Position numbers and translations under genes: made by a program
In this document: in pieces, positions 16,911-26,540 of the stretch
Numbering within the stretch: the stretch's first letter is position 1
Layout: each line of letters starts with the position of its first letter
The notes under the pieces: model-generated
Seen by the model: the letters and a program-made list of their open reading frames with translations, nothing else
Database searches by the model: none
What the model was told of the DNA's origin: nothing
Assembly (NCBI GenBank): GCA_902511755.1
Contig: CABXGL010000009.1
Span: forward strand, 1 to 53,015
DNA: 53,015 nucleotides
Direction of reading: 5' to 3'
Source of the DNA: an uncultured Bacteroidota bacterium
GTDB taxonomy: Bacteria > Bacteroidota > Bacteroidia > Flavobacteriales > Flavobacteriaceae

Positions 16911-18581
16911 ATGACATTACAACTTTGGATATGGTTAATGATCGGGTTAACTTTTTCACTATATATAGGAATAGCCATTTGGTCTAAAGCAGGATCAACA
17001 AAAGATTTTTATGTAGCTGGCACTGGAGTATCTCCTATTGCCAATGGAATGGCAACTGCGGCAGATTGGATGTCTGCTGCTTCTTTTATTTCAATGGCTG
17101 GCCTAATCTCTTTTATGGGATACGATGGTTCAGTTTTTCTAATGGGTTGGACAGGTGGATATGTTTTATTAGCTCTGCTTTTAGCTCCTTATCTAAGAAA
17201 ATTTGGAAAATTTACTGTTCCTGATTTTATAGGTGATAGATATTATTCTAATACTGCGAGATTAGTTGCCGTTTTATGTGCGTTAATTATATCATTTACT
17301 TATGTAGCAGGGCAAATGAGAGGTGTAGGTTTAGTTTTTTCACGTTACTTAGAAGTGGATATTAATACTGGTGTTATAATTGGAATGGCGATAGTATTAT
17401 TTTATGCTGTATTGGGAGGAATGAAGGGAATTACATATACTCAAGTTGCACAATATTGTGTGTTAATTTTTGCTTTCATGGTCCCAGCTATTTTTATTTC
17501 TATTCAAATGACTGGCAATCCAATTCCTCAACTTGGTTTTGGTTCCCAAGGTGCTGATGGGATTTATCTTTTAGACAAACTCGATGGTCTAAGTATGGAT
17601 TTAGGTTTTCATGAATATACATCAGGATCTAAATCTATGTTAGATGTATTTTTTATAACAGCTGCGCTTATGATTGGTACGGCAGGGCTTCCACATGTAA
17701 TCGTTAGATTTTTTACAGTTAAAAAAGTTAGTGATGCTAGAAAGTCTGCTGGTTGGGCACTTTTATTTATTGCTATTTTATATACTACTGCACCAGCAAT
17801 AGCAGTATTTGCTAGAACTAATTTAATTGAAACAGTTAGTGAAAAAAAATATGATGAATTACCTGGTTGGTTTGATAATTGGGAAAAAACAGGTTTATTA
17901 ACGTTTGATGACAAAAATAAAGATGGTATAGTACAATATGTAGCTGATCCACAAATAAATGAACTTACTATTGATAGAGACATAATGGTAATGGCAAATC
18001 CAGAAATAGCTGAATTACCAAATTGGGTAATTGCTCTTTTAGCAGCAGGTGCCTTAGCTGCTGCACTCTCAACCGCAGCAGGATTACTTTTAGTAATTTC
18101 ATCTTCAATATCACATGATCTTATAAAAAAAATAATTAAACCTGACGTTTCTGAAAAAGGAGAGCTAATTGCTGCTAGAATTTCTGCCTTTTTTGCAGTT
18201 GTTATGGCTGGATATTTTGGAATTAATCCTCCAGGATTTGTTGCTGCAGTTGTAGCGCTTGCTTTTGGTCTAGCTGCGGCTTCTTTTTTTCCCGCAATTG
18301 TAATGGGTATTTTCTATAAAAGGATGAATAAAGAAGGAGCTGTTGCAGGAATGTTAACTGGGCTTTTCCTTATGCTTTTTTATATGACAAAATTTAAGTT
18401 TGGATGGTTTGGTGGTGGAACAAGTGAAGATTGGTGGTTTGGGATTTCTCCTGAAGGGTTTGGAACTTTTGCAATGTTAACTAATTTTATAGTTTCACTT
18501 ATTATTTGCCATACAACAAGTAATCCTCCAAAAGAAATACAAGATTTAGTTGAAAAAATAAGAATACCTTCGAAAGAATAA
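16911..18581 (+). CDS. Sodium:solute symporter, VC_2705/ActP-like, large subunit
   Basis: This is a 556-residue SSS transporter with about 13 helices, in the subfamily that pairs with DUF4212. STKDFYVAGTGVSPIANGMA (about 29-48) is followed by ATAADWMSAASFISMAGLI, typical of acetate/propionate permeases. FVAGQMRG-like YVAGQMRGVGLVFSRYL and the helix with AAALSTAAGLLLVISSSISH are also present. Compared with ActP it has an insert at about 310-360 rich in acidic residues (DDKNKDGIVQY). It probably imports a short carboxylate such as acetate with sodium. It lies 7 bases before the DenV-esterase gene. Confidence 0.88.
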   Translation: MTLQLWIWLMIGLTFSLYIGIAIWSKAGSTKDFYVAGTGVSPIANGMATAADWMSAASFISMAGLISFMGYDGSVFLMGWTGGYVLLALLLAPYLRKFGKFTVPDFIGDRYYSNTARLVAVLCALIISFTYVAGQMRGVGLVFSRYLEVDINTGVIIGMAIVLFYAVLGGMKGITYTQVAQYCVLIFAFMVPAIFISIQMTGNPIPQLGFGSQGADGIYLLDKLDGLSMDLGFHEYTSGSKSMLDVFFITAALMIGTAGLPHVIVRFFTVKKVSDARKSAGWALLFIAILYTTAPAIAVFARTNLIETVSEKKYDELPGWFDNWEKTGLLTFDDKNKDGIVQYVADPQINELTIDRDIMVMANPEIAELPNWVIALLAAGALAAALSTAAGLLLVISSSISHDLIKKIIKPDVSEKGELIAARISAFFAVVMAGYFGINPPGFVAAVVALAFGLAAASFFPAIVMGIFYKRMNKEGAVAGMLTGLFLMLFYMTKFKFGWFGGGTSEDWWFGISPEGFGTFAMLTNFIVSLIICHTTSNPPKEIQDLVEKIRIPSKE

Positions 18582-18588
18582 AAGGTTT

Positions 18589-19755
18589 ATGACAAGAATA
18601 AATTTGGTGAATCCTTCAGAGCTACAAGACCAACATCTTATAGCAGAGTATAGAGAGATAACTATGGTTCCCGCAGCGCTAAACCGCACATTAAATAGTA
18701 AGATTGGTTTAAGGAGAGAAAAAATAAGCGCAAAATATACTCTTAATTCAGGTCATGTATATTTCTTTTATGATAAAGGGAAATATCTATATAATAGATA
18801 CCAAGATATTATAACAGAAATGAAAAATAGAGGTTTCAAACCAGATATTAACAGAAAATTTCCAATTAAGATTTTTATGGATAATAATCTATACAATGAT
18901 TGGATGCCAAGTCTAGATGATTTAAAAATAATACGGAAAAGGATATCAGAGAAAATTGCTATGAAACCAAGTTGGTATAAAAAAACAAAAAGTATTCTTA
19001 AAATACCTATAATATTAATATTCTTCTTTTGGAATACATTAAATTCTCAAAATTTAGATTTATTTGAAAAAGAATTTTTTATTGAGGGAAAAGACACGCT
19101 GAATTACAGAATTTTAAAACCTCATAATTATGATTCCAAAAAAAGTTATCCATTACATCTTTTTTTACATGGAGCTGGAGAAAGAGGAAATGATAATGAA
19201 TTACAGCTTGTTCATGGAGCTAAATTGTTTTTAAAAAAAGAAAATAGAGAAAAATATAAGTCTTGGGTAATTTTTCCGCAATCTCCAATAAATGATTGGT
19301 GGGGGGGGTATTATGCACCCTATGAATATGATTATAAAGTTGAAAAATCTGATGCTCTAGGTTTAGTTATTAAGCTCATGGATCATTTTGTTACTCGAAA
19401 AGATGTTGATAAAGATAAAGTATATATAAGCGGATTATCCATGGGGGGTTTAGGAACTTTTTCAATATTAAATCAAAGGCCTAATATGTTCGCTGCCGCA
19501 ACTCCAATTTGCGGGGATGGTGATCCAAATGCAGTCGATAATTTTGCAAAAAAAGTTAATATTTGGATTTTTCATGGTTCTGCAGATAAGGTTGTTAATC
19601 CAAATCAATCTTTAAAAATGGCCCAAGCGATAATTAATGCTGGAGGAAATCCAAAAGTTAGCATTTATGAAAATGTAAAACATAATAGTTGGGATGTAGC
19701 ATTTGCAGAAAAAGATTTTTTAAAATGGATACACTCAAAAACTAAAAAAAATTAA
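18589..19755 (+). CDS. DenV-like pyrimidine-dimer DNA glycosylase fused to a secreted esterase-like domain
   Basis: Residues 1-130 are a T4 endonuclease V (DenV) homologue, which cleaves at UV dimers. It begins MTRINLVNPSELQDQHL and keeps Thr2, Arg3, His16, Arg22 and Glu23 (Glu23 is the catalytic acid), but the usual Arg26 is Met. The domain ends in PSWYKK, matching the WYK DNA-contact tail of T4. Residues 125-150 look like a signal peptide (ILKIPIILIFFFWNTLNSQ). An alpha/beta hydrolase with LHGAGERG, the nucleophile Ser in SGLSMGGLG, and HGSADKVV fills the rest. An internal ATG at 18961 (residue 125) could start the esterase alone. No stop separates the parts. G8 tract at 19311-19318. Length 388. 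Confidence 0.85.
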   Translation: MTRINLVNPSELQDQHLIAEYREITMVPAALNRTLNSKIGLRREKISAKYTLNSGHVYFFYDKGKYLYNRYQDIITEMKNRGFKPDINRKFPIKIFMDNNLYNDWMPSLDDLKIIRKRISEKIAMKPSWYKKTKSILKIPIILIFFFWNTLNSQNLDLFEKEFFIEGKDTLNYRILKPHNYDSKKSYPLHLFLHGAGERGNDNELQLVHGAKLFLKKENREKYKSWVIFPQSPINDWWGGYYAPYEYDYKVEKSDALGLVIKLMDHFVTRKDVDKDKVYISGLSMGGLGTFSILNQRPNMFAAATPICGDGDPNAVDNFAKKVNIWIFHGSADKVVNPNQSLKMAQAIINAGGNPKVSIYENVKHNSWDVAFAEKDFLKWIHSKTKKN

Positions 19756-19759
19756 TAAA

Positions 19760-20470
19760 ATGAATTTAAAAAAATTAACATTTCTAATATTAATACTAAA
19801 TTTTATTATGGACAATAATTACTCACAGGATATAAATATTGCTGGAGGTGGGAATTTACAGGATTGGGCTAACCTAAATAAATACCAAAAGAACAATGAA
19901 GAATTAAAGGAAATAATTGAACCTAATAGAGTAGTCTTTATGGGGAATTCCATTACAGAAGGATGGAGTTTTTTTAATAAAAACTTTTTTATTGAAAATC
20001 CTTTTGTAAATAGAGGAATTAGTGGTCAAACTACTCCACAAATGTTAATTAGATTTAAATCTGATGTTGTAAACTTATCCCCTAAGAGTGTTGTTATTTT
20101 AGCTGGAATAAATGATATAGCAGGAAATACTGGGTCAATTTCGATTGAAAATACTGCAGAAAATATAATTTCTATGGCAGAAATTGCATTGGCTAACAAT
20201 ATTAGAGTTTTTATATGCTCTACACTTCCAGCATTAGATTTTCCTTGGTCTCCTGGATTAAATCCTTCTTCAAAAGTAATTAAACTTAATAAGATTTTGC
20301 AAGATTACTGCAAAAACAAAAACCTTGAATATGTCGATTATTATTCATTTATGTCTGATGAAAATGGCGGTTTAAAAGTTCCTGAATATACTTCAGCTGA
20401 TGATCTAGTTCATCCAAATAAAGCAGGATACAATGTTATGGAAAAAATTATTTTAAAAGCTTTAAAATAA
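19760..20470 (+). CDS. Secreted SGNH/GDSL hydrolase
   Basis: This is a 236-residue exported esterase or acetyl-hydrolase. It has a signal peptide ending near NNYSQ. The four SGNH blocks are visible: MGNSITEGW (block I, Ser), RGISGQT (Gly), LAGINDIAG (Asn) and DLVHPNKAGY (Asp and His). Such enzymes remove acyl groups from glycans or lipids in the periplasm or outside the cell. It lies 4 bases after the DenV-esterase gene, so two secreted hydrolases are made together. The GNSIT...GINDIAG pattern is shared with the platelet-activating-factor acetylhydrolase-like group. The substrate is unknown. Confidence 0.88.
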   Translation: MNLKKLTFLILILNFIMDNNYSQDINIAGGGNLQDWANLNKYQKNNEELKEIIEPNRVVFMGNSITEGWSFFNKNFFIENPFVNRGISGQTTPQMLIRFKSDVVNLSPKSVVILAGINDIAGNTGSISIENTAENIISMAEIALANNIRVFICSTLPALDFPWSPGLNPSSKVIKLNKILQDYCKNKNLEYVDYYSFMSDENGGLKVPEYTSADDLVHPNKAGYNVMEKIILKALK

Positions 20471-20527
20471 ACTCTAATAAGATTCAAATATTTAATTAAA
20501 AAAAAAAAATTATACCTTTAAATTATT

Positions 20528-22846
20528 GTGGACAATAATTTAAAAAAATATAGGTTGCTTGGATATTTTATAATTCCATTTCTAGCAGCATTATTATTCA
20601 AAGGTTTATCTAATATTCCTAATGAGAGCACAACTGTAATTTCCAAAGAGGATGGTGCTTTCTCAAATTCTAATTTTTCGGATGAAGAAATAAACTTAGT
20701 TGATTTTAATTTTGATGTAAAACCAATTATTTCAGATAAATGTTATGCTTGTCATGGTCCAGATGAAAAGGCAAGAAAAGCCAATTTAAGACTTGATATT
20801 GAAGATGGTTTTTATGCTTCTTTAAAAGATAGTGAAAGTCATTTTATTGTAGATAGGAATAATCCAAATGAAAGTGAAATTCTTAAAAGAATAAATAGTG
20901 AAAAAATTGATTATTTGATGCCGCCACCTGATTCTAATTTAAAACTTTCAGAAAAGGAAAAAAATATTTTGAAAAAATGGATTGATCAAGGTGGAAAATG
21001 GGAAAAACATTGGTCCTATAATAAACCTAAGCTATCCGAAATTCCTTCAACTATTTTTGAGGATTGGACTTCAAATGAAATAGATTATTTTATAGCAAAA
21101 AATTTAGAATTAAAAGGATTAGAGCCTTCCGAAATGGAAAAAAAAGAAATTTTATTGCGTAGAGTTTCTTTTGATCTTATAGGTCTTCCTCCATCAATTG
21201 AACAGATAGATTCTTTTTTATTAGACAAATCTGAGAATGCCTATGAGAAGGTGGTTAATAAATTACTAGCATCTGATTCATATGGTGAAAGAATGGCATC
21301 TATTTGGATGGATTTGGCAAGATATGGTGATAGCCATGGGTATCAAGATGATCAAGAAAGAATTATGTGGCCATGGAGAGATTGGGTTATTCATGCTTAT
21401 AATAAAAATTTACCTTATGATAAATTTATGAAGTGGCAAATAGCTGGAGATATGTTGCCAAATGCTTCTAAAGAACAAATACTTGCATCAGGATTTAATA
21501 GAAATCATAAAATTACTCAAGAAGGAGGAGTTATTCCTGAAGAATATAGGGTTGAATATGTTGCAGATAGAACCATTACAACATCTACAATAATGATGGG
21601 ATTAACAGTTGAATGCGCAAGATGTCATTCTCATAAATATGATCCTGTTTCACAGAAAGAATTTTTTAACTTATTCAGTTTCTTTAATAATGTAGATGAA
21701 AATGGAATTATTGCTTATGGGGATACTGCACCAAAACCAAATTTAACAATTAAAAAAGGTGAAACAGAAAGTGAACTCAGTTTTGTAAATCTTCCTGATA
21801 GTATAAATAAAGTGACACTTATGGTTATGAAGGAATCTGAAAATCTTCGAAAAACTTATGTTTTAAATAGAGGAAGTTATGATGCCCCAACATATGAAGT
21901 AGAACCTGGAACACCTAAAATTATACTACCATTTGATGAAAAAAAATATCCAAAAAACAGAATTGGTTTAACTAAATGGTTTTTTCAAAAAGATAATCCT
22001 TTAACCTCCAGGGTAGCAGTAAATAGAATTTGGCAACAATTTTTTGGAGTAGGAATAGTCTCCACACCAGATGATTTTGGAAGTCAAGGAAGTAAACCTG
22101 TCAATCCGGAGCTTTTAGATTGGTTGGCATATACATATCAAAATTCTGATAAGTGGAATACCAAAAAGTTTATTAAAAGAATAGTTATGTCCTCAACTTA
22201 CAGACAATCTAGTAAAATTAAAACTGAAAATTTAGTCTTAGATCCGGATAATACTTATTTAGCACAATATCCTAGACAAAAACTTTCAGCAGAAATGGTT
22301 AGAGATAATGCCTTAGCTTCTAGTGGAATGTTAGTTAAAAGGATTGGTGGCCCTAGTGTGAAACCTATGCAACCGGAAGGTTTATGGGATGAAGTAACGG
22401 GGGGGGGTGGTGGAAGTTTAGCTTTCTATGTTCCTGACACTGGAGAAAATTTATATAGAAGAAGTCTTTATACGTTTTGGAAAAGAACAGTTCCTCCTCC
22501 TTCAATGATGATATTCGATGCTCCCACAAGAGATTTTTGTGTTACTGTTAGACAAAAAACAAGCACTCCATTACAATCTTTAGCATTAATGAATGATCCA
22601 CAATATCTATTGGCAGCTGAAACCCTTTCAAATAAAATTTTTGAAGAATCCTCTTTAGAAATAGAAGATAAAATCATAAAACTATATAGGAGTATCACAG
22701 CAAGACTACCAAATAATGTAGAATTAAACAAATTAATTAAGTACCTTGAAGAGGTAGGGAATATTAACAATATAACTGAAAAAGAAGCTTTTGTTTCATT
22801 AGCTGTATTAGTTTACAATTTAGATGAAACAACACAAAAAAGTTAA
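20528..22846 (+). CDS. Exported c-type cytochrome with PSCyt1, DUF1549 and DUF1553 domains
   Basis: This is a 772-residue protein of the type best known from Planctomycetes. After a membrane segment (about residues 9-25) comes a PSCyt1 haem motif Cys72-Tyr-Ala-Cys75-His76 (SDKCYACHGPDEKARKANLR). DUF1549 follows with ASIWMDLARYGDSHGYQDD, and ECARCHSHKYDP is a second CxxCH. DUF1553 forms the C-terminal third, with SRVAVNRIWQQFFG and YRRSLYTFWKRTVPPPSM. The family is of unknown function; the haem motif suggests electron transfer or oxidation outside the cytoplasm. The start is GTG. It has a G9 tract at 22399-22407. A DUF1501 gene follows 5 bases later, the usual partner. Confidence 0.9.
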   Translation: MDNNLKKYRLLGYFIIPFLAALLFKGLSNIPNESTTVISKEDGAFSNSNFSDEEINLVDFNFDVKPIISDKCYACHGPDEKARKANLRLDIEDGFYASLKDSESHFIVDRNNPNESEILKRINSEKIDYLMPPPDSNLKLSEKEKNILKKWIDQGGKWEKHWSYNKPKLSEIPSTIFEDWTSNEIDYFIAKNLELKGLEPSEMEKKEILLRRVSFDLIGLPPSIEQIDSFLLDKSENAYEKVVNKLLASDSYGERMASIWMDLARYGDSHGYQDDQERIMWPWRDWVIHAYNKNLPYDKFMKWQIAGDMLPNASKEQILASGFNRNHKITQEGGVIPEEYRVEYVADRTITTSTIMMGLTVECARCHSHKYDPVSQKEFFNLFSFFNNVDENGIIAYGDTAPKPNLTIKKGETESELSFVNLPDSINKVTLMVMKESENLRKTYVLNRGSYDAPTYEVEPGTPKIILPFDEKKYPKNRIGLTKWFFQKDNPLTSRVAVNRIWQQFFGVGIVSTPDDFGSQGSKPVNPELLDWLAYTYQNSDKWNTKKFIKRIVMSSTYRQSSKIKTENLVLDPDNTYLAQYPRQKLSAEMVRDNALASSGMLVKRIGGPSVKPMQPEGLWDEVTGGGGGSLAFYVPDTGENLYRRSLYTFWKRTVPPPSMMIFDAPTRDFCVTVRQKTSTPLQSLALMNDPQYLLAAETLSNKIFEESSLEIEDKIIKLYRSITARLPNNVELNKLIKYLEEVGNINNITEKEAFVSLAVLVYNLDETTQKS

Positions 22847-22851
22847 AATAA

Positions 22852-24318
22852 ATGGAAGAAATTCATAAACATTTTTTAAATAATAACAGAAGAAATTTTT
22901 TAAAAAAGGCTGGTTTAGGGATTGGAGGGTTAGCTCTAGGAACATTAATGGATCCTTTTAACTTTGGGAAAAATACAGATCCTTTTTCTTCGCTAGGAAA
23001 TAAGTCATTAAACCTTCCTCATTTCGCGCCAAAAGCAAAAAGAATTATTTATTTATTTCAAAGTGGTGGTCCATCTCAATTAGATCTGTTTGATTATAAA
23101 CCTAAACTAACTACAATGAGAGGTATAGATTTACCTGAATCTATAAGAAAAGGGCAAAGATTAACAGGAATGACTTCTGGCCAATCTAACTTTCCTCTTG
23201 TAAACAGTCTATATAGTTTTAATCAATATGGAGAATCTCGAGCTTGGGTAAGTGAATTAATGCCATATATTGGAAAAATAGCAGATGAATTATGCTTTGT
23301 CAAATCAATGCATACCGAAGCAATTAACCATGATCCAGCCATTACTTTTTTTCAAACAGGATCACAACAACCAGGAAGACCAAGCATGGGGTCTTGGATG
23401 AGTTATGGATTGGGAAGTCTAAATAATAATCTACCATCTTTTGTTGTTTTATTATCAAATGGAACTGGCAGACCAAAAGGTCAACCCTTATATTCAAGAT
23501 TATGGGGAAATGGTTTTTTAAGTTCCCTTCACCAGGGAGTTCAATTTCGATCAGCAAAAGATCCTGTTTTATATTTAAAAAATCCTGATGGTGTTTCACC
23601 AAGTGAGAGAAGAAAAATGTTAGATTATTTAGCAGAATTAAATGAAGAACAAGAAGCTACATTTGGAGATCCTGAAATAAGCAGTAGAATTGCTCAATAT
23701 GAAATGGCATATAGAATGCAAACCTCTGTCCCTGAAACTATGGATATATCAAATGAACCGGATCACATTCTTCAAATGTATGGTCCAAATGCACAAAAGC
23801 CTGGAACCTATGCGGCTAACTGCATCCAAGCTAGAAGACTAATTGAAAAAGATGTAAGGTTTGTACAATTATATCATATGGGCTGGGATCAGCACGAAAA
23901 TCTACCTACTCAAATAAAAGGACAGTCTAGTGATGTAGATCAACCTACCGCAGCATTAATTATGGATCTAAAGCAAAGAGGATTGTTGGAAGATACTTTA
24001 GTGGTTTGGGGAGGAGAATTTGGAAGAACAAACTATTGTCAAGGGAAATTAACTGATATGGTTTATGGGAGAGATCATCATCCAAGATCATTTACTATTT
24101 TCATGGCTGGTGCAGGTGTAAAACCTGGGTTTAGTTATGGAGAAACTGATGATATAGGTTATAATATTGTTAAAGACCCTGTCCATGTTCATGATTTACA
24201 AGCAACCATCCTACATCAATTTGGAATTGATCATACAAAAATGATATATAAACATCAAGGCAGGAGATTTAGACTAACTGATGTTCATGGTGAGGTTAAT
24301 AAAAACCTATTGATCTAA
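22852..24318 (+). CDS. DUF1501 family exported protein
   Basis: This is a 488-residue protein with a twin-arginine style signal (NNRRNFLKKAGLGIGG at about 12-27). The body is DUF1501, an alkaline-phosphatase/sulfatase-like fold of unknown function, found almost always beside PSCyt/DUF1549/DUF1553 proteins. LFQSGGPSQLDLFDYKP (about 67-83), HMGWDQHENLP, WGGEFGRTNYCQGK and the C-terminal GRDHHPRSFTIFMAGAGVKPG carry the metal-site-like residues of the fold. The RR signal implies export of a folded protein. It converges on the esterase gene at 24321, 3 bases away. Confidence 0.9.
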   Translation: MEEIHKHFLNNNRRNFLKKAGLGIGGLALGTLMDPFNFGKNTDPFSSLGNKSLNLPHFAPKAKRIIYLFQSGGPSQLDLFDYKPKLTTMRGIDLPESIRKGQRLTGMTSGQSNFPLVNSLYSFNQYGESRAWVSELMPYIGKIADELCFVKSMHTEAINHDPAITFFQTGSQQPGRPSMGSWMSYGLGSLNNNLPSFVVLLSNGTGRPKGQPLYSRLWGNGFLSSLHQGVQFRSAKDPVLYLKNPDGVSPSERRKMLDYLAELNEEQEATFGDPEISSRIAQYEMAYRMQTSVPETMDISNEPDHILQMYGPNAQKPGTYAANCIQARRLIEKDVRFVQLYHMGWDQHENLPTQIKGQSSDVDQPTAALIMDLKQRGLLEDTLVVWGGEFGRTNYCQGKLTDMVYGRDHHPRSFTIFMAGAGVKPGFSYGETDDIGYNIVKDPVHVHDLQATILHQFGIDHTKMIYKHQGRRFRLTDVHGEVNKNLLI

Positions 24319-24320
24319 AT

Positions 24321-25220
24321 TTATTTTAAGTGTTGTTTAAAGAACTTCCAAATTTCTTGACTGGCACTAATATCCTTATTTCCAAATGATCCAGGCCAAT
24401 CATGACCTCCACCAGTAACAGTATAAAGCCATACTTCATTATTATTAGGACTCCCTTTTTGTTTAGTTAAAGAAACAGTAGATTTATCTGACGTATTTAT
24501 ATCAGGAAAATCTATTTTTTCATTGCTAGTACAACCATTTAAATTTGCCCAATAATCCATCACCTTTATAATGTGAGGAGCACCTCCCCATCCATAACTA
24601 GTTGACATTGTTCCGTCCCAAGGTACAGTTTCATCATCAGTCCCAGATATCTGCATTATTGGAATTTTATTAGAGGGATCACATGTAAGCCAATCTTTAC
24701 CACTCATTGTCCCCGTAACTGATGCAATAGCTTTGAAAATATTTGATTTGTTACAAGCTAAAGTATAACTCATAAATCCTCCATTTGACATTCCACTAAC
24801 AAATGTGTTATTTGGATTTGTTTTAAAAGAAGTTTGAATTTTGCTAACCAATTGAGATAAAAAACCAATATCATCAATTGAGCTCATCTCAAGGTTTGCA
24901 TTCCAATGAGTTTGTCCAGTTGACAAGGCAGTGCCTTGAGGATAACAAACCATAAAACCATTTTCATCTGCTATTTTATTCATTTGAGAATAACTCATTA
25001 TACTGCTTGCAGAACTAGTAAATCCATGTAATACAAAAATTAAAGGAGAATTTTCTGCAAAATTTTCGGGTTTATGCAAAATATATGATCTAACAAGCCC
25101 ATTATGATTAAAATCAAATTGTTTTGTTTTCCAAACAGGTTCGGTCGTCTGGTCATCATTTTCTTCTTTTTGACAACTAGTAACTAAAACAAAAAATATT
25201 AATAAAAAGTATTTTTTCAT
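24321..25220 (-). CDS. Secreted alpha/beta-hydrolase esterase lipoprotein (PHB depolymerase/feruloyl esterase-like)
   Basis: This is a 299-residue lipoprotein (VLVTSC with Cys16). The catalytic region is that of the LpqC/esterase_PHB group: VLHGFTSSASS oxyanion loop, Ser in SGMSNGGFMSY, Asp in SGTDDETVPWDG and His in GGGHDWPGS. It would cleave ester bonds, for example acetyl or feruloyl groups on polysaccharides, outside the inner membrane. It is the last gene of the long minus-strand glycan block, 3 bases after the Gfo/Idh/MocA gene. The exact ester is not known. Confidence 0.88.
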   Translation of the reverse strand: MKKYFLLIFFVLVTSCQKEENDDQTTEPVWKTKQFDFNHNGLVRSYILHKPENFAENSPLIFVLHGFTSSASSIMSYSQMNKIADENGFMVCYPQGTALSTGQTHWNANLEMSSIDDIGFLSQLVSKIQTSFKTNPNNTFVSGMSNGGFMSYTLACNKSNIFKAIASVTGTMSGKDWLTCDPSNKIPIMQISGTDDETVPWDGTMSTSYGWGGAPHIIKVMDYWANLNGCTSNEKIDFPDINTSDKSTVSLTKQKGSPNNNEVWLYTVTGGGHDWPGSFGNKDISASQEIWKFFKQHLK

Positions 25221-25222
25221 TT

Positions 25223-26536
25223 TTAAATAATTTTAGTAACACCTGGAATAGGAACAGGATATTTTCCGTTTTCATCTGGGATTACAGGTGGGTTTGAATC
25301 CCAATCCAGATCATCAGGCACTAAAATATGATTCGAATTTAATGCTTGTTCCCATGTTATTTCTTTTCCTGTATAAGTAGCCATTCTTCCCATAATAGCC
25401 GTTAGAGTAGTTTTAGCACCATACTCCGCATTATTAATTACTCCACCATTTCTAATAGATTTGAATAATTCATCATGTTCAATTTGATATGGGCTTTTAT
25501 CTCCCTTACCATCATAAATAAATAAATCATTTCCATTATGATCAACAATTTTACTTTTTGCTTTAGTATAAATATTTGATTTAGTGCCTTGGAAAACTTC
25601 ACTAACATTTCTATCAGTTCCAGGTTGGTGTCTACATTGACTAGATATAACAGCTCCTCCAGGATAACTAAATTCTACGTAATGATGATCAAAAATTTGA
25701 CCATGATCAATTCCTTTTCTTACTTCTCTTCCTCCCATTCCACTTGCAGATTTTGGATATTCACCAATAAACCAGTTAGCAACATCAATATTATGAATAT
25801 GTTGTTCAACAATATGATCACCACATATCCAATTAAAATAATACCAATTTCTCATTTGATATGCCATTTCAGTTTGACCAGATTCTCTTTTCCTAACCCA
25901 TACTCCTGCACCATTCCAATATACCTGTCCTGAAACAATTTTTCCAACATGTCCTTTTTGTATTCTATCATAAAGAGCTAAATATTTTTTTTCATATCGT
26001 CTTTGAAGACCAACTACTACATTCAATTTTTTTTCATCTGCTAATTTTGCGGCTTTCAAAACCCTTCTAACTCCATAAGAGTCAGTTGCTAAAGGCTTTT
26101 CCATAAAAACATGTTTATCATTATTTACTGCGTATTCAAAATGTTGAGGTCTAAAGCCTGGTGGAGTTGCTAGAATTACTACATCTGCCAAATCTATAGC
26201 TTTTTGATAGGCATTAAATCCCGAAAATCTATTTTTTTGTTTTACATTAATTTTAATTTCTCCATCTAATTCCTCAGAAATATATTTTAAACTACTTTCA
26301 ACTTTATCCCCAAATGCATCTGCCATGGCCACTAGTTCGACATCTTTATCCGCTCTTAATGCTTGAACAGCAGCTCCAGTTCCTCTTCCACCACAACCAA
26401 CTACGGCAAGTTTAAGTTTTTTACTATTTGAATTGTTCGCCATTGCTTCCAAAGAAAATGGAGTTGTTAATAATACTCCTGTTCCAATTGTAGCATTTTT
26501 TACAAAAGACCTTCTATTTATATTTTTTTGTTTCAT
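25223..26536 (-). CDS. Gfo/Idh/MocA-family oxidoreductase with RR signal
   Basis: This is a 437-residue NAD(P)-dependent dehydrogenase-like protein. An RR signal (INRRSFVKNATIGTGVLL) at about 4-21 suggests Tat export, which would let it carry its cofactor out folded. The Rossmann motif VVGCGGRGTG is at about 46-55. The catalytic EKP motif (MEKPLATDS) is intact. A C-terminal domain follows with the NWYYFNWICGDHIVEQHIHN stretch seen in planctomycete-type Gfo proteins. It probably oxidises or reduces a sugar hydroxyl. The TIM-barrel isomerase gene is 4 bases upstream and the esterase gene 2 bases downstream. Confidence 0.9.
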   Translation of the reverse strand: MKQKNINRRSFVKNATIGTGVLLTTPFSLEAMANNSNSKKLKLAVVGCGGRGTGAAVQALRADKDVELVAMADAFGDKVESSLKYISEELDGEIKINVKQKNRFSGFNAYQKAIDLADVVILATPPGFRPQHFEYAVNNDKHVFMEKPLATDSYGVRRVLKAAKLADEKKLNVVVGLQRRYEKKYLALYDRIQKGHVGKIVSGQVYWNGAGVWVRKRESGQTEMAYQMRNWYYFNWICGDHIVEQHIHNIDVANWFIGEYPKSASGMGGREVRKGIDHGQIFDHHYVEFSYPGGAVISSQCRHQPGTDRNVSEVFQGTKSNIYTKAKSKIVDHNGNDLFIYDGKGDKSPYQIEHDELFKSIRNGGVINNAEYGAKTTLTAIMGRMATYTGKEITWEQALNSNHILVPDDLDWDSNPPVIPDENGKYPVPIPGVTKII

Positions 26537-26540
26537 CTTG

